Source: Warburgia ugandensis
Lineage: Eukaryota; Streptophyta; Magnoliopsida; Canellales; Canellaceae
Assembly: GCA_035236585.1 (NCBI GenBank)
Contig: CP141127.1
Location: 47,134,001-47,198,000 of the forward strand
Reading direction: 5' to 3'
DNA: 64,000 bases
A program made the position numbers and the translations under genes. The notes under the pieces are model-generated. The model was not told where the DNA came from. It ran no database searches and saw only the letters and a program-made list of their open reading frames with translations. How positions within the stretch are numbered: position 1 is the first letter of the stretch; each line of letters begins with the position of its first letter. Positions 23,608 through 36,600 of the stretch are shown in pieces.

Positions 23608-26600
23608 TGTGACACCTAGAGCTTTTATAATATTTTTTAAATACTTTTTTGAAATTTAGGGCCCCTTTTTTTTTTTTCTTTTTGAAATTAAAGCAGTAAA
23701 AAAATTTGTTCATTGAAAAGCATTTCTAAAAATCTCTAATGTCCTTTCTTTAACAAACACAAGGACTCTATAGTAGAATGAATATCTCATTCCTATAGAA
23801 AATTCAGTAGAGTTTTCTTTGTTTTTCAAACATTGACACATTTAATGCATGCGATGTAAACAACCTAATAAACATACCAATAAATTTTCATTGTTTTAAA
23901 AATAAATATATAAAACTTATCACATCCTAGAACCCCTAGTCACAACCACATTCCACTAAATACAGATGAGTCCACTACTTCAAATTAAATATACATTATA
24001 ATATCTAATAGATTGCAAATCAAATTTCAAATGGTCAGGCTCACTCCTTAGATATTGAAAATTCCAATGTTCTATAATTACCACTCGTAGCTGCTTTCAT
24101 GTCTTTAGCTCGCCCTATTTCTCATTCCATTCTAATTCTTCAAATTTGAGACATTGTAAACAATTACAATATCTCAGCAAGCTTACGCTTGTGTAGACGT
24201 GAAAAGGTTGCTATTTTGGCCTATGGTTCATGATTTTCATAACTAATGTAATTTGACAATTATTCATATCTAAATAGAATCATGATGTCTTAAAACACAT
24301 GCTCAAGTTAAGATTATATGTTCCCCAAATCATGCATCATATGAAATTAATTCATCAATCCTAAGCAGATATGGTTATCATTTCGTGAACATTTAGTCAT
24401 ACAAGAATACTACACATAATTATTCGATTCCCTTCCCAATAGATGATAATTTAAGATCATTCATTATTCATGTACACATGCATTCTTCTCAACTACTTTC
24501 CTTTATAAACATACTATGTTTCAAATTCATAAAGGGTTGAGCACATGATCATGCATAACTACTAATGATGCTCAATTAATCCAATACATTTGTACACTAA
24601 TGCATGTAAACACTATCAATCTAGAATAATTGATATACATACATATATATGTATGTATCTAAATCAATTAGTAAAAATCATCATCTAAGAACATAAAAGT
24701 AAATAGGAGCTAAGCTTACATGATTTTGATAGATTACATATAATCACATGTATGCTTAAATTTAACAATAACTTCAAGTCTAGCATAATCAACATGATTC
24801 TTGGATATGTCTAGAAAATTTCTTAAAATACAAATCTCAAGTAAAACCTCGATTGATGTATCCTTGATATGAAAAATAAAAAAAGGGATGCTTTGATGAG
24901 GAAAATAATCAAGGTTTTGTAGATGTACTAGTCATACCATGCAATACTCATACATACATATAGGGTGACCCTTTGAGTCCTGCATGAGGACATTGGCACA
25001 CTTGTCCTACCAGTAGAGACCTCCTTGCTATCACATCACAATACTGTCCAATGCTCCTAGACAAGTCCAACACTCATGGACAACAATAATACATCACACA
25101 ATATTCAATGCTCCTTGATAAGGTCTGAAACTCTTGGACCATCATTAGGCCTTATTGCTACTCAATGAGCACATGCCTCAGGTTCTACCTACTGGGGCCA
25201 TTATAGAGCAATTTTCCCCTAAAGTCAAATCAAAACCTCATAGGCTTTATAGCTACTCTAAGAGTGCTTACCTTAAAACATCTAAACAAATCACCAAATA
25301 ATTTTAAATCAAGTATTACTTGAAATATAGAATGGTTCAAGCTTGTACCATCTCATGTATAAGTGAGAAATTTCAAATGATTTCAAAGTGCAAGGTTTTC
25401 CATGCATAGTGCAATGATTCTTGCATCATCATAGTTTCAAAACCAAAGACCTACAAGTAGTAGAATTTTCACCATATTCTGCATGTCCTACTTACTTACT
25501 AATTGTCATAAGTAAGACTGAAAAGAAACCCATAAGACCCAAATATCACAAGTTTCTTACACTTCCACATGCAACCACAAGTGATAATAAATAGAAAATA
25601 TTAGTGGAATAATAAAAAATCAAGTAACCATTCAAATTCATTCATTTCTAAGGTATGAAAACCTTCAATTCATAATATCAACAAGCTACAAAACATAGTT
25701 TCCATGATCTTGTAAGTAATGCATTCACATTCATTTGGTAATGCATTTTATATTCAAAAACAAACATACCAATTTCATTTCAAGAAGCCACAATGGTTCA
25801 ATCATTCATACTTTGTTCATGACTCATGATTATTTACTCTCTCGTGTATAATAAGATGCTTTCTCCCATTTCACATAATTCAACCATATATCCAATTATA
25901 ATGGTTATAAAGATGAGCCTTATGACAAATTATAAGCACATATAATGAAATGAGATGTAATAGAACCAATGATAAAGTCTCTATTAATAGTAGTAAACTA
26001 TTATCCAAGTTCCATCTTAGCTAATGTCCATGAGTAATGTTAGATCAGAGTTCTTATTATTCAGTCCTTCTTTCATGCTGTACTTCAGTTCATTTTTTGT
26101 TCTCAAATATGGCAAAGTGAAATGGAGTTACTCCTTCTCAAGTTATTCATGTTGTTAATTAATCTTCTACCTTCTACCTTCGACCTACTGAATACTATAT
26201 ATTCAATGAGGAACATCGCATGTGCTATTTAACATATTTGTCCATTGACAACTAGTTTTTCTTATAACTAGTTTAACGTCATCTATACTCATTTGTGAGG
26301 TAGCCTACATTGAGTTTAAGACCCAACACTCAAGTTGGAGGGGATTTTGTCTTACGAAAAATTGAGTTTTCTTATGCGAGATCCTATTGGTAATGTATGG
26401 ATAGTTGTTCACTACACCATGTTGAGTCCATGTTGGACACTTCCTTATGGTTCTATGAGATGGAACTCTAGTGTTCCTAACTTGAATGTCAGTGCATTTA
26501 CATGTTCTTACTAATTTAAGTAAACAATAGTCTTTCCTAATTTGGTTAGAATCTAAAGCTCTTAATGTATTCTTGCAGGGCACAATAATATCTTAAGTGA

Positions 26601-27555
26601 TTTAGAGTCACACCATGTTTTGAAGTGTTACAATGTCCACTATATATAGGCATATGTATATAAGTTTTAGTCTAATGCGGTATTTGATACTCTTTTATTT
26701 GGGGCATCATAAGTAGGGCAATGTTGCCATTTTGAAGTTTAAGTTCAATCATTCAATTCATTATTTTGATGACACGAAATGTATCATTAAATATGGACTA
26801 CGTTTTCATATGATTTCATAAATTTGTAAAGCAATACACATGTAAATCATCATCTCCATAAATTCATTTTTATCAAAACATATCAATTTTTAATCTTTCC
26901 AAGAAAGCAAATCTTAATCCACCTACCTTTGCTCTAGTGCTTCAGATTCACTGAAATGAATAAATATTTAGTTTGTGAACACACTAACCATCAATCACAC
27001 ATTTGTAATAACATAATTACTCATTTAGATCCACGATCTAGGTTTTCATTTAATTTTTTAAGGTCTAGAATATACCCTAAGTTAGTCTTTGGTACTAGTC
27101 GGTACAAAGCAACATGATCAAGCTCATCTATAGCATTGATCATGTTTCATTAACTATTGGTTGTTAATCTAAGGATCAATGGTCACTAGATTACCAAATC
27201 TAGATCAATCATGTCTCTAAGGTCTAAAATTACTAACCAATGGGATTACAAGTTAATTTTGTAGTTTAGGAGCCATAAACTCTTGATCCACTACCAGATC
27301 CAATTTTCGAATGTCAGATCTAGGGTTCATGCACTTTTGATGGTCATACGTGTTTAAGTTTCAGGTTTCTAGTCGAGCCATCCATTATTTCATGGTTCAT
27401 AGCATGAGGATAGAAATTAATAGGTTCAAAGTCTATGCACCTAATAGAAATCTGACGGTTCACAGTTGTGGAGATCTTGAATTGGCTAATTAACTATTGG
27501 ATCCAAGGTTATGGGTCTAAATTGGTTGATCAGACAATCTAAGGCACTAAATTTA
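23608..27555 (-). mobile_element. LTR C, left (3') segment
   Basis: Minus-strand long LTR whose end (...CTAGGTGTCACA) is at 23608. It breaks the CACTA transposase. It carries the TGAGACATTGTAA inverted repeat of this LTR type (24147-24176). Homology and orientation connect it across the nested G/H insertion to 44796-45858, giving about 5 kb in total. No primer site lies to the left and no second LTR is present, so it looks like a solo LTR. The flanks show no clean 5-bp duplication. No ORF in it is credible. Confidence 0.7.
24147..24176. repeat. Inverted repeat near the LTR C end
   Basis: TGAGACATTGTAA, four bases, TTACAATATCTCA: 12 of 13 positions pair. It is followed by GCAAGC, the complement of the GCTTGC that precedes the motif in LTRs A and B. 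Confidence 0.8.
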
Positions 27556-28164
27556 TGTTGTGTTTTCCACAAATGCACGGGCTATTGTAGTGTAGTGTGT
27601 GCAAGTACGGGTCAATCCCATAGGGGCACGCTTTAAGAATTTGGAGTTTTAATAAAATTTATTTTTTCAAAATTAAAATTAAATGTAAAAAATTAACAGA
27701 AAGTGCAATCATACTTCAAACGTATTTAATCAATGAAATTATAGAGGTCCAATTCAAAAAGAAAAAAATTAAAAAAAAAAGAAGGAAAAATCTAATTCCT
27801 AGCTTAAGCAACTTCAATTTCTTCAAATATAGTCTCATAAACATTGATCAGCCTTCACCAGTCTATTTCTAGTGCTTCTAATTAATGATCCACTAAATGG
27901 ATTAGGCGGATTCCAAATATTCTAAGAGATCTGGGCTTGATAAGGATTTTTGGATTTGGATGGTTTAGACCACTTTCTGGAGTTCATATTAAAGAATAGA
28001 GAAGTTAATCAAGCCAAGGGATGACCTAAGAATATAATTTAAAATTTAATTAAAGATCTAATTTGAAGTAGAGGAGAAATTGAGAATTCTTGTTGGTTAA
28101 TGCTGACCCGTTGATTAGGTTAACTCTTAATTGAATCAGTTCAGATTATGCAATTACTGAATAA
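27556..28164 (-). mobile_element. Element G, 3' LTR, terminal segment
   Basis: Matches 42627-43236 (the end of G's other LTR) over about 610 bases in the same orientation. The outer edge, TGTTGTGTTTTCC, is preceded by ATTTA (27551-27555), which reappears at 44796-44800 right after G's far end. The segment ends at 28164, where element H inserted; the rest of this LTR resumes near 36601. Confidence 0.9.
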
Positions 28165-30209
28165 TGTTAAGTGTTTAAATTTGGCTAAAAGAGAGTTAAT
28201 TTAGCATTTAATTAGACCATCCAACTCATTAATTTGGTAATTTTTTGGCTAAAATATAAAAATTAGCTCAAATCGACCATCCAACAGTAAATTGTCAAAA
28301 TTAATGGTTAGATGATCAATTGAGCTAAGTGGCTGCTTAATGTATGGTTTAGATGACTCTAATCTAGTATTTGGTTGTGCAGATCACCTAAAGGAGGGTT
28401 GGATGGCTCAGATTTAATTTCAACGGTGCAGATCAATTTGAAGATCAATATGGCAAGGGATGAAGGGTTCATAAAAGAAGAAGGTTTCCTAATGGAGGAG
28501 TCCTAAATGGGAAGAAGAGAAAGTTTCCTAATAGGAAACTAACTCTTCAAGGAACGACTTTGAGGAAAATTAGGAAGTGGAAAGGTTATAAAGAAGGGGG
28601 AACTATAGGGAGAAGAAAAAAACAAGTTGGGTGTTTGGAAGTTTATTCTTCATTCTCGTAGTTTCTATGCTTTCCATTCTACTTTTCTTTATTGTGTCCT
28701 TTTTGCTTTTCTATTTCCACAGCTATCTCATGTTCACAACCACTCCTCTTTGTTTATTTTTTTACATTGTACCGTCCAAGCAATCTCTCACTCCAGCATC
28801 AACAACCAAACCCATCTCCACACCGCACTATCCAAGTAATCTCTCACTCCTACATCAACAACCAAACCCATCACCGGTCTTCCTAGGCCGCACCTTACTT
28901 GCTCTGCTTCTTCACCACAACCCAGACCGGCCCAATTCAATTTCTTTTCCATTCTTAATTTCCAACAGGAAACCAAGTTCCACCCTTAACTGTAGAACCT
29001 GATCTCCCCTGTTCCCAGTTCGTCTATCCCTGCTTCTCATCTCCTCCTTGCCTCCACGCACAAGGTGTCATCTTCCTCTGCTTAGATTTCTTCCACATGC
29101 TTAGGAATCATGCCTCTGCTCCTCGGGCCATCCACTGGTTTCCTTTGTTAAAAAGGATCTTCTTCACCAACCACGCTCAATCTCTGTCACACAATCTGGC
29201 TGACCTATTAGCCCAGCATAGAATGGCCATGGACGACACCCAGCTCCACCCTCCACCGATCACATGCCTAGACCAAGGTCCAGGCGTCCCTCTTCCACTA
29301 TTCCCTCATCACCGCATGAACCAGACGATGCCCCATTCTAGATCAAGGCTTCCCAGCACAACTAGTCTAATGGGACGCCCCATCCTCAGAAAAGGCGTCA
29401 TTTTCCACTTAGCCTAGGCGTTTGGACATCCCCAATTCCTCCATCTTCTCCAAGCAACAAACTCTATTTGATGGAAAATATTTGGTAAGTTTTGGGAAAA
29501 ATTCCAAAATTTTCCTTAAAAGATTATTTTAATTTACATTCCATGTCCTGTTATTGTTACTTTTTGCATTTTATGTTATTGCAGTTTTAGTTATTCACGT
29601 TTTGTGTTATTCCATTCCTGTTTAAACAAATCAAAGGTTCTGGTTCAACCATGAAAAACTTCTAATTTCTTGTTTGTTTTAATTCAAAATTTCAATTAAT
29701 TGTTAGACTTGTTTTTATGATAGTTTCCTATTGAATTGTTGTTCCTAATCTTCATATGAAAACAGATCTAAACCATTAAATCTTAAATTCCTTAATTAGA
29801 TTAGATCTCCAAAAATTTGAAGAATCTGACAAATTCCTCCGTCAGATCATTAATCCAGGACATGTTTAATATAATGATGTTGGTGGATCAAAGTTTGGGA
29901 TACCCGACGTGAAGAAATGAACAACACTTAAGATAGGGAATTAGATTTTTCTTAATTTCTTCTAGTTTTAGTTTGGTAAGGTTTTATTCTTTATTTTTCT
30001 ATTCTTTTTGGATTTAGACCTCTAGAATTTCATTATTAACTTGAAGATGAAGTCTAATTTCTTTCTATTAATTTTTGTCAATTAATTTGAATTTTAACTA
30101 ATTAAATTTTATTAAAAACTCTAAAATCTTAAAGTGCGTCCTGTGGGATCCACCCATACTTGCATTAGTTATACTACAATAGCCTGTGCACTTGCGAAAA
30201 CCATCAACA
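28165..30209 (+). mobile_element. Element H, 5' LTR
   Basis: A 2,045-bp LTR from TGTTAAGTGTTT to CCATCAACA, followed by a Tat/Athila-type primer site. It is matched by 34619-36600. A TATA box lies at 28587. The ORFs at 28627-29417 are reading frames through R/U5 and have no domain; similar frames occur at 35079-35468 in the other LTR because the DNA is homologous. Its first ~250 bp resemble the G LTR, but the middle diverges, so H and G are subfamilies. Confidence 0.92.
28587..28592 (+). promoter_or_regulatory. Probable TATA box, element H 5' LTR
   Basis: TATAAAGAAGGGGGAACTATAGGG; position and surroundings are conserved in the partner LTR (35039) and in solo LTR F (13487). Confidence 0.6.
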
Positions 30210-30214
30210 AGTTT

Positions 30215-30233
30215 TGGGTGCCATTCTTGGGGA
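30215..30233 (+). other. Primer binding site of element H (Tat/Athila type)
   Basis: TGGGTGCCATTCTTGGGGA, a mutated form of the TGGCGCC-GTTGCC-GGGGA primer site typical of Tat/Athila Ty3/gypsy elements. It lies five bases after the LTR end. Confidence 0.8.
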
Positions 30234-31361
30234 CCTGTAACGAAGTTTTTATAAAATTTAATTAAGAATCCAAAAATATTTTTTAAAAATGTAGAAAAAT
30301 ATATTTTTTTTAGGAATTGCAGAGTTTCACCATTTTATCAAATTTTAGGTGCATTTTACAATTTTTTTAGTGCATAACCACCTAATTCCCTAAAATTGTT
30401 ACTTATTTCTAATTTCCTTTTTTAGGGAAATAGGAAAGTGGAGGAAATTAGCAAGGAAATCTTCATCAAAATAGAAATTTTCCTACTTTCCTAAAATAGG
30501 GTTTTTTTTCCCCTTTTAAGTGAATCTTGTAGTGAGGATCCTTGTAAATTGTAATTTCCATTTTCATTTTAAAGAGTTGTATAATACAGGGCAAGTGTGG
30601 GATAAGGTGGCCCATATCATCAAAAACCCCACTATGAGTTTCCTTAGTCATTTAATTCTTAGATTAGGGTTTGCATTTAGAGTAAATTTGCATTGTTTGG
30701 GCGTATAACTCATATAGAAAGCATCCTTTATAATTGTTGCATCTTTAGGGTTTTGCATTAGTTTATTGCTTTTAAGTGCATCTTAGGACACGGTTAATGC
30801 TTTAAGGTGATATATATGTTGATCAAACTACTATGGAGTGTGAAATTTAATTAGTAAGGGCACCCTACCCCCATAAGATCAAGGGTGGATTTCATCACCA
30901 CACCTTGGCTCACCTAGGATAATCACCTCATGCACGCTACCCTAGCCTTCAACTCAAATTAAAATCAATCAGAAGAGACCTATAGGGCCATCACAAGATC
31001 GTAGGACCCTCTTACTAAGATGCTATTTATTGTCACTCCAGTGGCTTTTGAGCACTGTGGTTATTGGGGGTTGTCTAATAGAGCCTCCTATTGACGTTTG
31101 TGAGGTCTAAACGCCTCTTTACATGAGGGTTGTATTAATCACCTTGCGCAGAACCTAACTGGTAAGCAATAGTCAAATCTAAAAGAGAGGATGAGCGCTA
31201 AATTAGGCTAATTAAAAGCATTGTCCCCACACAAATTCAACAATGTCAAAATATTGCTGCTTATTAGCCTCAAGGATTATATTGTGTCCTTTGTTTGTGC
31301 TAGGAAGTTAAGTTGCATCATGTAGGTTAGTTTTCTTCTTAAAAAAAAAAAAGCCTATCAA

Positions 31362-32837
31362 GAAGGGGATAGATTTCATAGATTAGATGCATAGATGGAT
31401 TGGTTAGATCTTATGGAAAGTCAATTGCTTAGGCTAATAGCTTCTAGGAAAGTTGCACCACAACCTCTACTATAATGACTATACCTATTCTGGGCATCCC
31501 TATTCCACTCCTTCCTGGCCCCCATCAAGGTCCACATAAATGAATACTATCAGAAGCTAGTGGATGCACCTAATGCATTCACATACCCTAACGATTTTTA
31601 TTCGAAGACAAATTATCAAGACTCTAATGGATGGGCTAGGCATCATGAACAATCATGGTCTCAGGAGTACCAATATTAGGAAGAACCACAATGGTCTCAC
31701 CCTGGTCAACACTACCATGATGATTCAAAATATGAGGGTCAACCATCATGTGTTCAGCCTACTCAATCCTTTTTCAGTACCCCAATGCCACAGCAATACC
31801 AACCTTATGAGTCATTTCCTCAATGGGAAGAACCACTATTAGAAGAAAATATGCAGCATATGTGTGAAATAATAAAACAAGGCATGGCTGCTATGAATAC
31901 GGAATTAAAACAAATGATGGAGGATTTCACTGAGGAAATAAAATGAGGGAGGGAGAAATTTGAGGAGACACTAAAATAATTTAGGGATAATGAAGAGCCA
32001 TTTATTCTTGACACTAGGATGGAAATTTCCTATGATCCTTATGAGCCACAAAGTCTACAACCATCCTTAGAAATATCTAACTTAGATATACTTGAGCCAT
32101 GTCCTGATTCTGATAATGAAGAAATTTCCATTTATGAAGAGAATAAAGCTTTAGAAAAATCCAACCCTAATCCTCTAGATGCGTGTCCCACCTATTTTTA
32201 TGACTTTGATGAAGACACATCTATTGAGGAGATGCATAAGTTGTTGGATATTGTGCCTCTGATGGACACTTCTCGATGGCAAGCCAGAGTATATCCTCCT
32301 ATAAAGCATCAAATTCAAATTGCACCTTTCAATGTAGAAGATGTACCTGATTGGGACCTAGCAACCTTATTTGAACAAACATCAGATGATAATATAGACA
32401 CGATTGATACCGTACCTGTGCTTATCAAACAGGAAGAAGTAGAGTCAGTTGATATGCATCAACCTACTCTAGGGTACACATCAGAAGATAACCAAGGTTA
32501 GGTTATTACCTTAGTTCAGGAGAATGACAGGGACAGGGAGAAAAAAGATAAACTGAATAGAATGGTCATTATTACTCAAGACAAGGATTGTTTGTCACCA
32601 TATGGTCCAAGGAAATACACGGTTGTCCATGCAGTCATTATGTTACCCTCACCTCAATTTTCGAGGTGGAGCAATTATATTGATTACTATTAAATAATGA
32701 AGATGGGGGATCAACAATATGGTCCCACTACCTTCACAATTGTGGCGATCTACTGTATTATATTCATATCACCACCTAAAATTTTAAGGTGGAGGCAATA
32801 TATATATAGACTACTGCAAAATTCTAAACTGGCGTGA
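31362..32837 (+). pseudogene. Unknown protein of Tat-type element H (gag-like position)
   Basis: The single coding region of H, at the gag position; I do not recognise its family. The start (RFHRLDA, then ESQLLRLIASRK) has heptad-like hydrophobic spacing suggesting a coiled coil. A Tyr/Pro/Gln/Ser-rich middle follows, then a helical stretch (LLEENMQHMCEIIKQGM), then the best preserved part (frame 32019-32501): acidic, with FDEDTSIEEMHKLLDIVPL. After the TAG at 32499 the same frame continues to a TGA at 32835, with one more internal TAA. This tail contains PSPQFSRWSNYIDYY and, ~45 residues later, PPKILRWRQYIYR, a duplicated motif. Stops and at least two frameshifts in the first third make it a pseudogene. 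Element G (39726-41461) and relic I carry homologues. Confidence 0.7.
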
Positions 32838-34618
32838 GAAATCTTGCCATTTCATCTTAGGGTTAGGATTAGGACACATAAGCTAACCTAGTTAGCTTGA
32901 GGTTTAGAAAGTTAGGTTAGGTAATGTCTGGCTAAAGATGTTAAACTTAGTGCTTACTAGGAAGCAACCCAAGGGTTTAGAGTCTACATCACTCAACTTC
33001 CATATAGAATCCTATGTTTTCAAACATTGGGGACAATGTTTCCTTCAGGTTGGGGCGTGTAGATGCACATAGAGATTTTGAATTTTCTTGACTTTAAAAC
33101 AAAAAAAAGAAGAGTTTTTTAAGGTAGAGTTCCCTTACTGTGATGGGAACTGGATGTTCAGAATTTGGTAAATATACTGTTTTCACCTCTTAATGGGAAT
33201 GCATATGATTAGTTTTGTATATCATTCATGTGTTGAAGCATTTTATGAAAGTTAATTCTCGGAAACCATTTACACACAACACATAATTAAGACTAATATA
33301 GAGGTATGACTTAGAGACCCTGAGGAAAACCAGTGGAGGCCTATAACCTAATAAGAGTTTGAGACTATCTTCTTTTAGAGAGTTATAAGTAATTCCATAA
33401 TTTCTTCAATATACATACATTAGTGTGATCCTATTATCATTGTTTTGGTTAAACATCAATAATAAATAGGAGTAATAGCTTTAATTCTAGAAATTTATTG
33501 AATCTAATAGGCTTTAAGAAACCTAGGAAATGATATAGGCTATCCTTGCTCAGCCCAAAAACATAAAGCCTACCAAATATAGTATACCACTAGTTAGCCT
33601 TTTGAGCCTGTCATTAAGCCTTTTCTTTCTTAGAATAACCTAGTAAAATAAATAACCACTACCCATCTTTGAAATGAGTAGAGTAGAAAAAGTTCAAAAA
33701 TAGGCCAAAAAGTTAAAGAACTGAGAAAAATTAGCTATCTTTCTTTCAAGGAAGAAAAAAAAAAGTGAAATTTTTTTTTTTTTTAAAAGAAAGACAAAAA
33801 TTTGTAAGAGAAATTCACTTCAAGTACAAACCCAAAAGAAAATGTGTCCTAGTAGATATGCATTGAAGACATCTACTCAATTTTGAACCTTTGAAATCTT
33901 TATACCTTTCTTTTCCAAACTTGTCCTAAGCCTACATTTCATCCTAGTTAAAGACCTATTGAGCTTAGGTGGACATAGCCTTAAAGAGGAGATAAAAAGA
34001 AAAAATTAAGGTAAAAGACACCTAATATTCTTGGTGATAACATCCACTCTTATGGATCACTTTCCTTTGTCTCATAAGTGTTTAAAGGAATTATGTGAAC
34101 CATCAGCTTATTGGATTTGGTCACATAATGAGAGAAATATGTTTAAACCCCTTATCTGAGAGTTTTATTTCTAAGCATATACCTGTGAGGATTGAGGTTA
34201 AGGTATATTTCCAATGGAATGTAAGCATATCTAGTTAGAAGTCAAGATTTATGTGGTTGTACACACACATATGCACTCTAAGAAATAGCTCAAATAAAAT
34301 GTCTTTAATATGTGTATGGTATGTAAAATTGTCAAATCCTCTTCATTAAGTTGTGAAAAATTAGTAAAGTTGCTAATAAATGAGGATTCTCTGAGATAAA
34401 ATAAGGGACTCAACCTTATGAAATTTTGTGGGTATATTCACTACAAACCTTCACGAGGCCTAACTCATCCACTTGGGGTGACCTAGGCATTTAAGAGCTT
34501 GTTGCACGTGCTAAAGGCAATCGTTAGTACCTACAAAAGTGGCACCTTGTACTGGTTTTGCGTAAAATAGTTTTCTGCATGTTTTATTTGGGACTAGCAA
34601 AATGCTGGTTAAGGTGTT

Positions 34619-36600
34619 TGTTAAGTTTAAATTTGGCTAAAAGACCCCTAGTTTACCATTTAATTAGACCATTTAACTCATTAATTTGGTAATTTTTTGG
34701 ATAAAATATAAAAATTAGGTCAAATCGACCATCCAATCGTAAATTGTCAAAATTAATGGTCAGATGATCAATTGAGCTAAGTGGATTCTTAATGTATGGT
34801 TTAGATGACTCAAATCTAGTCTTTATTTTTGCAAATCAACTAAAGGAGGGTTGGATGGCTCAGATTTAATTTCAACGATGCAGATTAGTTTGAAGATCAA
34901 TATGGCAAGGGATGAAGGGTTCATAAAAGAAGAAGGTTTCCTAATGGAGGAGTCCTAAATGGGAAGAAGAGGAAGTTTCCTAATAGGAAACTAACTCTTC
35001 AAGCAAAGACTTTGAGGAAAATTAGGAAGTGGAAAGGTTATAAAGAGGGGGGAACCATAGGGAGAAGAAAATAAAAAGTTGGGTATTTGGCAATTTATTC
35101 TTCATTCTCCTAGTTTCTATGCTTTCCATTCTACTTTTCTTTGTTGTGTCCTTTTTGCTTTCCTAGTTCTGGTTTTCTATTTCCACAGCTATCTCACGTT
35201 CACAACCACTCCTCTTTGTTTGTTTTTGTACACCACACTGTCCAAGCAATCTCTCACTCCCGCATCAACCACCAAACCCATCTCCACACTGCACCATCCA
35301 AGTAATCTCTCACTCCTGCATCAACAACCAAACCCATCACCGGTCTTTCTAGGCCACACCTTACTTGCTCTGCTTCATCACCACAACCCAGACCGCCCCA
35401 ATCCAATTTCTTTTCCATTCTTGATTTCCAACAAGAAACCAAGTTCCACCCTTAACTATAGAACCTAATCTCCCCTGTTTCGAGTTCGTCTATCCCTGCT
35501 TCTCGTCTCCTCCTCCCCTCCACGCACAAGGTGTCATCTTCCTTTGCCTAGATTTCTTCCACATGCTTAGGCATCGTGCCTCTACTCCTCGGGCCATCCA
35601 CTAGTTTTCTCTGTTAAAAAGGATCTTCTTCACCACCCATGCCCGATCTCTATCACACAGTCTGGCTGGACTAGCAGCCCAGCACAGAACGGTCGTGGAC
35701 GATGCCCAACACCGGCGCCTGCCTCCATGAAGCCAGACCAAAATTGGCCAACACGTAGATCAGAAACAAATGACGTTTAGCTCCACCCTCCACCAGTCAC
35801 ATGCCCAGACCAAGGTCCAGGCATCCCTCTTCCACCATTCCTTCATCACCGCATGAACCAGACGACGCCCCATTCCAGATCAAGGCCACCGAGCACAGCC
35901 AGTCCAGTGGGATGCCCCATCCTCAAAAAAGGCACCATTTTCCTCTTAGCCCTGACGTCTACACATCTCTGGTTCCTCCATCTTGTCCAGTCACCAAACT
36001 TTGCTTGATGGAAAATTTTTGGGAAGTTTTGGGCAAAATTCCAAATTTTCCCTCGAAAGATTATTTTAATTTACATTCCATGTCCTGTTACTATTACTAT
36101 TAGTATTTGTGTTTTATGTTCTTCCATTTTTAGTTATTCACATTCTATGTTATTTCATTCCTATTTAAACAAATCAAAGGTTCTGGTTTAACCATGGAAA
36201 GCTTCTAATTTCTTGTCTGTTTTAATTCAGAATTTCAATTAATTTTTAGAACTTGTTTTTAGGATAGTTTCCTATTGAATTGTTGTTCCTGATCTTCAAA
36301 TTGGGTTATGAAAATGGATCTAAGCCATTAAATCTTAAATTCCTTAATTAGATTAGATCTTTAAAAATTTGAAGAATATGCAAATTCCTCTATTAGATCA
36401 TTAATCTAGAACATGTTGAATATAGTGATAGAGGTTAATAAAAGTTTGGTATACCCAAAGTGAAGAAATTGGACAGCACTTAAGATAGGGAATTAGATTT
36501 TTCTTAATTTGTTCTAGTTTTAGTTTAGTTAAGGTTTTATTGTTTCTTTTTCTGTTCTTTCTAGAATTAGACCTCTAGAATTTCACTGTTAACTTGATGA
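34619..36600 (+). mobile_element. Element H, 3' LTR, end deleted
   Basis: Colinear with 28165-30209 but stops about 165 bases short of the LTR end, right after TTAACTTGATGA. The next base onward is inverted G LTR sequence. The two H LTRs differ by scattered substitutions and small indels, so the insertion is not recent. A TATA box lies at 35039. Confidence 0.9.

Larger units (their letters stand above)
30210..34618 (+). mobile_element. Element H internal region (non-autonomous)
   Basis: This 4.4-kb interior begins with a primer site and an untranslated leader (30234-~31360) carrying a conserved hairpin-like site (30592-30616) and the block shared with LTR B (31060-31200). One decayed coding region follows (31362-32837). 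The remaining 1.8 kb is non-coding and matches 37939-39700 of element G reversed. No protease, reverse transcriptase, RNase H or integrase was found, so both G and H depended on enzymes from another element. Confidence 0.85.

Noticed and set aside
28627..29417. Hydrophobic ORFs in the H LTR as a signal-peptide or membrane protein
   Set aside because: Similar frames recur in the partner LTR (35079-35468), but they vary in length and frame, with stops at different places. Pyrimidine-rich LTR leader DNA naturally encodes Phe/Leu/Ser.
32019..32501. 160-codon ORF as a possible host gene
   Set aside because: It lies between two matching LTRs, has a homologue at the same place in element G, and its frame continues past the stop. 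It is the surviving part of a transposon protein.
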